Origin: Pedobacter sp. KBW06
GTDB lineage: Bacteria; Bacteroidota; Bacteroidia; Sphingobacteriales; Sphingobacteriaceae
Assembly (NCBI RefSeq): GCF_003852525.1
Contig: NZ_QAJL01000004.1
Span: 686,459-750,458, forward strand
DNA: 64,000 bases
Direction of reading: 5' to 3'
Shown here: positions 42,186 through 49,610 of the stretch, piece by piece
Layout of the letters: every line of letters starts with the position of its first letter
Numbering within the stretch: position 1 is the first letter of the stretch
Notes under the pieces: generated by a model
The model's input: the letters and a program-made list of their open reading frames with translations, nothing else
Told to the model about the DNA's origin: nothing
Database searches by the model: none
Translations under genes and position numbers: made by a program

Positions 42186-44687
42186 CTACCTTAACAAATC
42201 AGGAACAGTCACGAGCTGGTACCCTTTTGCCTTTAGATATCGGATCAGCTCCTCCAGACGGGGGTAAAATTTATCCTTTCTTTTCTCATCGGTCCCAACA
42301 TGTGTTAATAAGATAAAACCATTTAAGGATGACTTCTGCTCAAAATCAAGGATAGACCGATAAATCTCTTCGCTTCCGAGATAGCGCGATCCCATTTCCG
42401 GCCAGGTATAATCGGCGTTGCTTCGCGTTCCCGGACTATAATTGATCAATGTCAGTCCCATTTCCTTTGTCCAGTTGCTTATGATCTCATTGTGCCATTC
42501 ATATGGTGGCAGAAAGAATTTCGCCTTTGCTTTAGAGATACCGAATTTATCCATCGCGGCATAATTGGCCTTCAGGTCCGCTTCAAATGTTGCCTGATCG
42601 ATCAGTAAATGGTTTCGATCCTTCCAGTCGCAATACAATAAATGTTTATCGGAATGAGGTCCAAGGTAGTGCTGTTGTTGCCTTAAGGTTTTTATCGCAT
42701 CGCTAAACCTGGGGTTGTTATAAAAAGTTCCGGTAAAAAAGAACGACCCTTTTACCTTGTTTTTTTTCAGAACAGCGGTGATTTTTTCCAGGCCATCTGC
42801 AAAATCATGTCCTGTAAATGCCAGGGACAATTGTTTTTTTGAACGATCTCCTCTGATGATGGCCCCCTGATCTCTTTCAAATTGCGGATGAGGAGACAAT
42901 GTCCGCTGATCGTAGGCTGCCAGCAGATAAACCAGTGAAGCCGTGCCATCCATTGTTGGTTCATTTGTACTGTAATCACCAAAATCATCATGATAGACGA
43001 CCAGGTCTGACTGGAATCCTGCGTACTCATCTGGTTGTGACAGCTTAATTCCGATCAGGTTTTTATAAATACTTCCATAGACAGGCCCGTCAACCAATCC
43101 TCCATCAAGAGGGTAACCCTTCAGATGGCTGAGGGCAGAATGCGGATCTGTCGGCGTATCGCCACCACTTGGCAGGCCATACACCATGGAGGTACCCCAT
43201 GGGTTGCAACCAAACAACCAGTCAAAATTTGCCTGGGCAAGTTCCTCATAAGTTTCATCTCCGCTGAGGTTAAAATATAAATAACTCTGTATAGCGAAGG
43301 CAGCGGTCAGGTTATTGGAGCACCAGATAAAGGGAATTCCTCTATAAAAAGCATTATTTTTAGCTTTATTCCAGACGCGTTCCAATCCTTCTTTATAATA
43401 TCCGGTCAATAGCTGTTTTTGTTTCCCGTTCCCTTTTATCGTTTCGTAATGTCCAAAATTATGAAAGGGATACCATTGATAATGTCTCGCGGTATCTGCG
43501 CCCATCCAGGGTGTCACTTTTTCTTTTCCGGCATATTCCATTGCCTGTTTACGGTATTTCTGCTGTGCGGTTTGTTCATAAAGTGTGGCTGCCGCAAGCT
43601 CCATATCATCGGTCCAATTGTCTTCTTCATAAAAATAGGGTGCCCTGTTTGGCGCAGTCTGCTGTATACCTGGCTTTTTTAAACCTAAAAGGTAGGCAGA
43701 CCCGGATTTATTGAGGAGCAGATTCGCATATCGCGGATCTTTCTGACGAAAGAGCTGGCTTCCCAGCGCAAAAGCGCTGCTGAATTTCCCTGCAACAGAG
43801 GCCAGTCCGTTCGATCTGTTTTTAAATTTACCCAGTCCCTGGGGTTCTCCTGTGGCAAAATAGACTGGTCTTTCGCGTCCTTTTCCATAAGACACGAGAT
43901 CTTCATTGGGCAAACGGAGCCCCTGATGGTCCCTGTCGTCTGCAATCTGGTGAAACAACCAGTCTTTTTTAGGGTGCATTTTGAGTAACCAGTCCAAACC
44001 CCATTTTGCCTCATCCAATACATCCGCTTGTCCATTTTTTCCTTCCAACCCGTTTGCCTGATGCTGGTCTTCGAAAACGGCCGGAAAATCACGGTAAGCT
44101 GCCAGCAGGTGATAGGTTGCATTCGCGGAAGTGCTGGCGTATTGTAAATAGTCTGAAGCATCATGCCAGCCCCCACTTACCTCTATATGGGTACTGTCTG
44201 GCATAGGTCCATACATTGTATAGCCATCGTTGGTATGACAACTGTCTTTCAGGTATGGGTTAAAACCACTTCTTTGCTGACGCAGGTATCGCAAAGCAAA
44301 ATCAGCCGTATGGCGATAAACCTCTTCGTTGATGATAACTTCCGGAGAATACACATCGTCTGTGCGGATGAGGTAACGGCCGGTCTTTTTAAATTCACTA
44401 AAATCCAGGCGACAGGAATTCTTAAACGGTCCGTATTCCCCAAAGCATTTCAGCTTTTTGGAAGTAAAAACAACTTCCTTACTGTTCTTGTCTATAATTT
44501 GAAAACTTTCAGGAAGTTTTGCTGTTTTACTAATCCATACAGCTACCTTTTTCGATTCTTGCTGATACCCTATAAGATTTATTCTGATCCATGTTTCTTT
44601 TTCCTGCAATCGCTCATTTTTATAAGATGAGAGCAGAATAAGTGCAATAAAACAGCTAAAACACCATAATAACACCTGATTTTTCAT
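42186..44687 (-). CDS. GH9 glycoside hydrolase fused to a polysaccharide-deacetylase-like domain
   Basis: An 833-residue exported protein. After a signal peptide/anchor (MKNQVLLWCFSCFIALILLSS) comes an Ig-like cellulase N-terminal domain (about 30-120, WIRINLIGYQ), then a GH9 catalytic domain (about 125-600) with GGWHDASDY at 172-180, matching the GGWYDAGDY signature, and a late TNEPTMDGTASLVYLLAAYD matching the catalytic-glutamate block. Residues 620-833 are NodB-like: HSDKH at 678-682, LPPY near 728 and LTHVG near 794. The first NodB motif is AFTGHDFADG instead of TFDDG. Likely a beta-glucan or chitosan-active enzyme. A frame extending 30 codons upstream was rejected because it would bury the signal peptide. 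Confidence 0.85.
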   Translation of the reverse strand: MKNQVLLWCFSCFIALILLSSYKNERLQEKETWIRINLIGYQQESKKVAVWISKTAKLPESFQIIDKNSKEVVFTSKKLKCFGEYGPFKNSCRLDFSEFKKTGRYLIRTDDVYSPEVIINEEVYRHTADFALRYLRQQRSGFNPYLKDSCHTNDGYTMYGPMPDSTHIEVSGGWHDASDYLQYASTSANATYHLLAAYRDFPAVFEDQHQANGLEGKNGQADVLDEAKWGLDWLLKMHPKKDWLFHQIADDRDHQGLRLPNEDLVSYGKGRERPVYFATGEPQGLGKFKNRSNGLASVAGKFSSAFALGSQLFRQKDPRYANLLLNKSGSAYLLGLKKPGIQQTAPNRAPYFYEEDNWTDDMELAAATLYEQTAQQKYRKQAMEYAGKEKVTPWMGADTARHYQWYPFHNFGHYETIKGNGKQKQLLTGYYKEGLERVWNKAKNNAFYRGIPFIWCSNNLTAAFAIQSYLYFNLSGDETYEELAQANFDWLFGCNPWGTSMVYGLPSGGDTPTDPHSALSHLKGYPLDGGLVDGPVYGSIYKNLIGIKLSQPDEYAGFQSDLVVYHDDFGDYSTNEPTMDGTASLVYLLAAYDQRTLSPHPQFERDQGAIIRGDRSKKQLSLAFTGHDFADGLEKITAVLKKNKVKGSFFFTGTFYNNPRFSDAIKTLRQQQHYLGPHSDKHLLYCDWKDRNHLLIDQATFEADLKANYAAMDKFGISKAKAKFFLPPYEWHNEIISNWTKEMGLTLINYSPGTRSNADYTWPEMGSRYLGSEEIYRSILDFEQKSSLNGFILLTHVGTDEKRKDKFYPRLEELIRYLKAKGYQLVTVPDLLR

Positions 44688-44775
44688 GGAGATTGTTCTT
44701 AGGTTAATTGATTTAAAAATACATAATCTGTCAGCATTTGGTAAATAATTAAGGAATATCTCAGAAAACAAGCAC

Positions 44776-44799
44776 AATTAATCAATCGATTGATTAATT
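44776..44799. promoter_or_regulatory. 24-bp perfect palindrome, probable TetR operator
   Basis: Half-site AATTAATCAATC followed by its exact complement. The palindrome overlaps the predicted -7 element of the tetR gene and lies in the divergent gap to the GH9 gene. Position and symmetry are those of an autoregulatory TetR-family operator. Confidence 0.75.
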
Positions 44800-44802
44800 T
44801 TG
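44795..44802 (+). promoter_or_regulatory. -7 promoter element for the tetR-efflux operon
   Basis: TAATTTTG fits TAnnTTTG and lies 17 bases before the tetR ATG at 44820. Its first five bases are within the palindrome. Confidence 0.5.
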
Positions 44803-44819
44803 TCGCGTCAAATTCAAGA

Positions 44820-45440
44820 ATGGAAAAAATAGATAAAAAGGCAAACATTCTGGAGGCGGCTGAAAGGCTGTTTACGGAATTGGGTTATGAGGGGACTTCT
44901 ACCCGTCAGATTGCAAAGGAATCAGGGGCAAACATGTCAATGATCAACTATTACTTTGGATCGAAAGAAGGTGTCTTTATGGAAATCATGTCGCAAAGAA
45001 TCATTGATTTCACCAACCAACTCACCAGCATCAGTCAGGATAAGCTCTCAGGAATGGAGAAATTATTGAAAGTGATTGAGGGTTATGCCAAACGAATCCT
45101 ATGCAACCATGGCCTTCATAAAATGATGCACCGGGAACTTTCGCTCTCTCAGCGTCCTGAAATGTTTTTAAAAGTCAAAAATACAATGGCCAATAACCTT
45201 GTGGTTATTGAACAAATCATCAATGATGGTATTGATGATGGCAGTTTCAGACAAGTAGATGTACGAATGTTGATTGCCACCCTGATGGGAACGATCAGCC
45301 ATGTGGCCATTTCTCCGTCAAAGATCACTTATGGAACCGGCTTAGACATTAACAATCCGGAAGACAGAGATCTCATTACGATCCGCCTGATTGCCCATTT
45401 GAACGACCTTCTCACTATGTATTTAACACCCCAAAAATGA
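44820..45440 (+). CDS. TetR/AcrR-family transcriptional repressor
   Basis: A 206-residue regulator. The N-terminal helix-turn-helix domain reads ILEAAERLFTELGYEGTSTRQIAKE then ANMSMINYYFGSKEGVF (about 10-55); the C-terminal ligand-binding domain is variable as usual. The ATG at 44820 is used: an in-frame TTG at 44790 lies within the palindrome and promoter. Its stop overlaps the TolC-family gene by four bases, so it is the first gene of the efflux operon it most likely represses. Confidence 0.93.
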   Translation: MEKIDKKANILEAAERLFTELGYEGTSTRQIAKESGANMSMINYYFGSKEGVFMEIMSQRIIDFTNQLTSISQDKLSGMEKLLKVIEGYAKRILCNHGLHKMMHRELSLSQRPEMFLKVKNTMANNLVVIEQIINDGIDDGSFRQVDVRMLIATLMGTISHVAISPSKITYGTGLDINNPEDRDLITIRLIAHLNDLLTMYLTPQK

Positions 45441-46750
45441 TAAGTAGAATTAAATTAAGTGCCATAGCATTGCTCCTGCCGGGGATGTTATACGCTCAAA
45501 GCACAAAAAACCTGAGCTTAGCCGAAGCCATACAGCTTGGCGTTGAGAACAGTAAGAACCTGAAGCGTTCGCAAAATAAGATCGACGAATCTGTTGCCAA
45601 GCTCAATATGGCCAAAGATAATGCGCTCCCAACGGCAGAAGCTTCATTTCTTTACAACCATGCTGAAATTCCAACCAACCAGCTAAGTATTGGCGGAGCA
45701 AATCCAATACATCTTCCAAACCGTGCAGACGCGTTTATAGGAACCCTGGGCGTTAAAGAATTGATCTATGGTGGCGGAAAATTAAGGTACGCAGAAGAGT
45801 CTACCCGACTGCTTACTGAAGTTGCACGCTTAGATGCAGATAAGGATAAGGAAGAGATCAGCTACGCGGTGATCAATACTTATTATTCCCTGTTTAAGGT
45901 TCTTCAAAGCAAAAAAGTGGTTGCGCAAAACCTGGAGTCAATTGCCAGTCAGCTGAAACAGGCAGAACGGTTTTTCAGCCAGGGCATCGTGACCAAAAAC
46001 GATGTACTGAGGTTCCAGCTACAGCAGGCCAACGTGTCTTTAACGGAAATGGAGATTGAAAACAACAGAAAGATCCTCAATTATAACCTGGATATTCTCC
46101 TGGGAATAAATGAAGATACAGAGGTTGTTCCCGCTGATCCCAGTGACAACGTTAAAACCGTAGGTACGCTGAGCAGCTACATGGACATTGCCTTCGCTAA
46201 TCGTCAGGAGATGAAACAGTTTGACATCCGAAATAAAGTGGCAGATGTGAACATTAAATCGGTAAAAGCGAATACTTTACCTACTGTAGGTGTGGGTGCC
46301 GACTTGTATTACATTAACCCAAGTGGAAAATTCATTCCACCGAGCAATCAGTTTATCGTCCCTATGACAATCTCGGCCAATGTTTCCTGGAACATCGGAA
46401 CACTTTGGACCAATAAGCATAAGATTACTGATGCCCGGATTCAACAAAAGGATGTTGAATTTCAAAAAGATATCTTTTCCGATCAGGTAAAGACAGAGAT
46501 CAATAGAAATTATCAAAACTATCAGCTGGCCATCAATAAGATTAAGGTACTCGAAACTTCCATTGCACAGGCAACGGAGAACGACAAATTACTGGCTTCC
46601 AAATACAAAAATAATGTGGCTTCGGCGATCGACAGAATCGATGCAGAGACCCTGTTATACCAGGCAAAGATCAATCTTGAACTCGCAAAGGCGGATGCCG
46701 GACTTGCCTATTATACCCTATTAAAATCTACAGGAAAAATTTCCCAATAA
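45437..46750 (+). CDS. TolC-family outer-membrane efflux protein
   Basis: A 437-residue outer-membrane channel with signal peptide (MISRIKLSAIALLLPGMLYAQ). The two TolC/OEP repeats are visible, each with long helical segments (LSLAEAIQLGVENSKNLKRSQNKI at the start of the first, and the VKTEINRNYQNYQLAINKI helix in the second). It is coupled to tetR (ATGA overlap) and followed 22 bases later by the membrane-fusion gene, giving a complete tripartite pump. Confidence 0.93.
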   Translation: MISRIKLSAIALLLPGMLYAQSTKNLSLAEAIQLGVENSKNLKRSQNKIDESVAKLNMAKDNALPTAEASFLYNHAEIPTNQLSIGGANPIHLPNRADAFIGTLGVKELIYGGGKLRYAEESTRLLTEVARLDADKDKEEISYAVINTYYSLFKVLQSKKVVAQNLESIASQLKQAERFFSQGIVTKNDVLRFQLQQANVSLTEMEIENNRKILNYNLDILLGINEDTEVVPADPSDNVKTVGTLSSYMDIAFANRQEMKQFDIRNKVADVNIKSVKANTLPTVGVGADLYYINPSGKFIPPSNQFIVPMTISANVSWNIGTLWTNKHKITDARIQQKDVEFQKDIFSDQVKTEINRNYQNYQLAINKIKVLETSIAQATENDKLLASKYKNNVASAIDRIDAETLLYQAKINLELAKADAGLAYYTLLKSTGKISQ

Positions 46751-46772
46751 AAAAACCTTAATACAAACTCCA

Positions 46773-47816
46773 ATGACAACTGAAAAGAAAAAAAAGAATA
46801 TAGTAATCCCCATCATATTAGCGGTATTAATCGTAATCGGGGCGGTATTTGGCATTAAAGAATACATCTATTACAGCAAACACGTAGACACTGATGATGC
46901 GCAGATTGACGGAGACATCAGCCCTGTCGTAGCTCGTGTTGGCGGATATGTTAAGGACATCAATTTTGAAGAAAACACACTTGTAAATGCGGGAGATGTG
47001 TTGGTTAAGCTGGACGACAGCGATTATAAAGTAAAGCTGGAACAAGCGCAGGCCGGACAGCTGGGTGCAAGTGCAGGTGTTGGGGTTTCACAATCACAAA
47101 TTGCAGCTACTGCAGCAAATACCAGTACTGCGAAAGCCAATATTGAAGCAGCAAGGGTAAAACTGTCATTGGCGCAAAAGGATTATGTACGTTATGCCAA
47201 TCTTGTAAAAGACGGATCGATTACGCAACAGCAATTCGATCAGGCAAAAGCGCAAAAAGAATCTGCTGAAGCTGCTTTCGCTGCTGCAAACGATCAGTAT
47301 ACTGCAGCGGTAAAACAAGTTGGAACAACTCAATCTCAATTGGCGGTAAGCCACAACGGGGTTACCCAACGCCAGTCGGACGTAGATTTTGCCAAATTGC
47401 AATTGTCTTATACAGACATTAAAGCGCCTTCAACAGGAATTGTTTCTAAAAAGAATGTTCAAAAAGGGCAGCTTGTTCAGGCAGGTCAGTCGTTATTTTC
47501 TATCGTTAACGAAAACAGCATTTATGTAACTGCTAATTTTAAGGAAACTCAATTAGAAGACATCAATCCGGGATTAAAGGTTAAAATAGAGATCGATGCC
47601 TATCCAAAAGCAGATGTTCAGGGTGAAGTCTACAATTTCGCTCCGATAACCGGGGCAAAAGGATCTCTTCTTCCTCCCGACAATGCTACAGGTAACTTCG
47701 TGAAAGTAGTTCAGCGTGTTCCTGTAAAAATTAAGATCACCAATGCACCAAAAGACATCCTGGCGAAGCTACGTCCGGGAATGAGTGTTAAGGTTTCCGT
47801 TTCTACAAAAGATTAA
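46773..47816 (+). CDS. HlyD/EmrA-family membrane-fusion protein
   Basis: A 347-residue periplasmic adaptor with one N-terminal TM helix (about 9-28), the conserved YYSKHVDTDDAQIDGDISPVV entry, a barrel-sandwich (lipoyl) domain split by a long coiled-coil hairpin (about 90-200, alanine and glutamine rich) and a beta-barrel (ITVTANFKETQLEDINPG-like segment near 250). It joins the EmrB-type transporter to the TolC-type channel. The ATP-independent EmrAB type fits the neighbour. Confidence 0.93.
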   Translation: MTTEKKKKNIVIPIILAVLIVIGAVFGIKEYIYYSKHVDTDDAQIDGDISPVVARVGGYVKDINFEENTLVNAGDVLVKLDDSDYKVKLEQAQAGQLGASAGVGVSQSQIAATAANTSTAKANIEAARVKLSLAQKDYVRYANLVKDGSITQQQFDQAKAQKESAEAAFAAANDQYTAAVKQVGTTQSQLAVSHNGVTQRQSDVDFAKLQLSYTDIKAPSTGIVSKKNVQKGQLVQAGQSLFSIVNENSIYVTANFKETQLEDINPGLKVKIEIDAYPKADVQGEVYNFAPITGAKGSLLPPDNATGNFVKVVQRVPVKIKITNAPKDILAKLRPGMSVKVSVSTKD

Positions 47817-47820
47817 CAAA

Positions 47821-49368
47821 ATGGCCGAGAAAGGTTTAAAAAAATGGGTTATCACGTTTACGGTGATCACAGCCTCCTTATTGGAGCTGATTGATACCAC
47901 CATTGTAAACGTTGCTATACCCCAGATACAAGGTAACTTAGGCGCAACCCTGGAGGATGTGGCCTGGTTATCTACCGGATACGCGGTTGCCAACGTAATT
48001 GTGCTGCCCATGTCGGGCTGGCTGGGCAGTCGCTTCGGAAGAAAAAATTATTTCCTTTTTTCCATCATTCTCTTTACGATCGCTTCATTTCTCTGCGGAA
48101 ATGCAACGAATCTGGAAGAGCTGATCGCCTTCAGAATCCTGCAAGGGCTTGCCGGAGGTGGATTAATTTCTACTGCGCAGGCGATCCTGATCGAAACCTG
48201 GCCACGTGAGGATGTGGGGATTGCCACGGCTTTATTTGGGTTAGGTGCCGTAGTTGGTCCTACTGTTGGTCCAACGATCGGGGGTTATCTTCTGGAAATC
48301 AGTTCCTGGCCATGGATCTTCTACGTAAATATTCCGATTGGGATTCTCGCGGCCTACTGTACCTACGCCTTTGTCAGGGAAACGCCAAAAGATGGAAAAG
48401 GAATGCCTGTAGACTGGTGGGGTATTATTTTGCTGGCGATAGCAGTGGGTAGTTTACAAACTGTACTGGAAAAAGGAGAAAGCGAAGATTGGTTTGCCAC
48501 ACCTTACATTACAGCACTTGCCATTGCTTCTGTGCTGGGGGTATTGCTCTTCATCTGGAGAGAACTGAGTACAGACCATCCTATTGTGAATTTTAAGATT
48601 ATGCGCCACCGAAGTTTTTCTGTCGGGATGTTCACTTCCTTCATTTTAGGTTTCGGTTTATATGGCTCGGTATTCGTATTCCCGGTTTTCTGTCAGAATT
48701 TATTGGGTTTTTCTGCCCTTCAAACGGGAGAATTGCTCTTTCCAGGAGGTTTGTGTACGATTGTGATGATGCCTTTTATCGGGATTATGCTGAAGAAAAA
48801 CGTACCGGCACAGTTTATGGCCACCATCGGGATGTTCCTTTTCTTCGTTTTCTGTTCTATGCTGAGTAAGTCGACCTTACAATCAGGAACCGGAGATTTC
48901 TTCCTGCCATTGGTGATCAGAGGAATTGGGATGGCCTTGTTATTTGTACCATTGACTACCCTGGCGATCCAGGACCTTAAAGGTGCAGAAATCGGACAAG
49001 GTTCTGGTCTGAATAACATGATGAGACAATTGGGTGGTTCTTTCGGTATTGCGGCTTTAACAACCCTTATCCACGTTCGTCAGGGCTTTCACCGCAGCAA
49101 TTTGCTGGTCAATGTGAACGAATATAATCCGGCATTTACGGATAGGTTTAATGGCTTTATCCATAACTTCATGGCGAAGGGGTATAATTACCTGGATGCT
49201 AAAATTCTGGCCACCAAAGCCATCGAAGGGACGGTAACGAAACAAAGTTTATTACTCACCTACAGCGATGCGTACTGGGTAGCAGGATTGGTCCTGTTGT
49301 GTTCGATTCCCTTGCTATACTTACAGAAATTCAAGAAAAACGTCGCCATTCCGGCAGACGTCCATTAA
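47821..49368 (+). CDS. EmrB/QacA-type (DHA2) multidrug MFS transporter
   Basis: A 515-residue, 14-TM drug:proton antiporter. Motif D1 is LELIDTTIVNVAIPQI near 18-33, motif A is SGWLGSRFGRKNYF near 66-79, and the antiporter motif C is GLGAVVGPTVGPTIGGYL near 140-157. MAEKGLKKW at 47821, five bases after the emrA stop, is the start; an upstream in-frame ATG at 47785 falls inside emrA and is rejected. The last gene of the operon, closed by a perfect palindromic terminator. Confidence 0.94.
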   Translation: MAEKGLKKWVITFTVITASLLELIDTTIVNVAIPQIQGNLGATLEDVAWLSTGYAVANVIVLPMSGWLGSRFGRKNYFLFSIILFTIASFLCGNATNLEELIAFRILQGLAGGGLISTAQAILIETWPREDVGIATALFGLGAVVGPTVGPTIGGYLLEISSWPWIFYVNIPIGILAAYCTYAFVRETPKDGKGMPVDWWGIILLAIAVGSLQTVLEKGESEDWFATPYITALAIASVLGVLLFIWRELSTDHPIVNFKIMRHRSFSVGMFTSFILGFGLYGSVFVFPVFCQNLLGFSALQTGELLFPGGLCTIVMMPFIGIMLKKNVPAQFMATIGMFLFFVFCSMLSKSTLQSGTGDFFLPLVIRGIGMALLFVPLTTLAIQDLKGAEIGQGSGLNNMMRQLGGSFGIAALTTLIHVRQGFHRSNLLVNVNEYNPAFTDRFNGFIHNFMAKGYNYLDAKILATKAIEGTVTKQSLLLTYSDAYWVAGLVLLCSIPLLYLQKFKKNVAIPADVH

Positions 49369-49370
49369 TC

Positions 49371-49406
49371 AAAACGGGCGTTAAGATTAATCTTAACGCC
49401 CGTTTT
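49371..49406. terminator. Perfectly palindromic terminator after the efflux operon
   Basis: A 36-bp perfect palindrome from AAAACGGGCG to CGCCCGTTTT, giving a 16-bp stem with a TTAA loop, two bases after the emrB stop. Confidence 0.9.
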
Positions 49407-49442
49407 ACCCAAAAAAATAACAATTAATTTTACTTCATTTAT

Positions 49443-49455
49443 GGCCCCTGGGGCC
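49443..49455. repeat. GGCCCC-T-GGGGCC palindrome
   Basis: A 13-bp palindrome with one central base. Its 11-base core GCCCCTGGGGC recurs at 59788-59798. One-base spacing prevents a tight RNA hairpin, so protein binding or chance are the choices. Confidence 0.3.
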
Positions 49456-49518
49456 TTAAAATCCGCACATACTTTTAAAAGGATTTGTTTAACCTCTATG
49501 AATCTAAGTTACAGATTT

Positions 49519-49565
49519 CTGCGAAAAATATCAAATTAATTAATTGAGTCTTTTCGCAGTTTTTT
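49519..49565 (+). terminator. Terminator-like hairpin in the ppc leader
   Basis: Nine-base-pair perfect stem CTGCGAAAA/TTTTCGCAG with a 23-base AT-rich loop and a following TTTTTT tract. It reads in the ppc direction and ends 45 bases before the ppc ATG, so it could attenuate ppc or end a short RNA. Confidence 0.6.
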
Positions 49566-49566
49566 G

Positions 49567-49602
49567 GATCATTTTTGGTACTTTAAGCTCGAAAAAATGA
49601 TC
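49567..49602. promoter_or_regulatory. 10-bp inverted repeat just before ppc
   Basis: GATCATTTTT (49567-49576) and AAAAATGATC (49593-49602) with a 16-base spacer, ending eight bases before the ATG. Could be an operator or a hairpin at the translation start. A near-match to a -7 element, TACTTTAA, lies in the spacer at 49579. Confidence 0.4.
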
Positions 49603-49610
49603 TAAAAAAA

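Noticed and set aside
43419..44176. Long open frames within the GH9-NodB gene, in the other frames and strand
   Set aside because: They are shadows of the real gene, and their cysteine/histidine/proline-rich content is typical of antisense frames.
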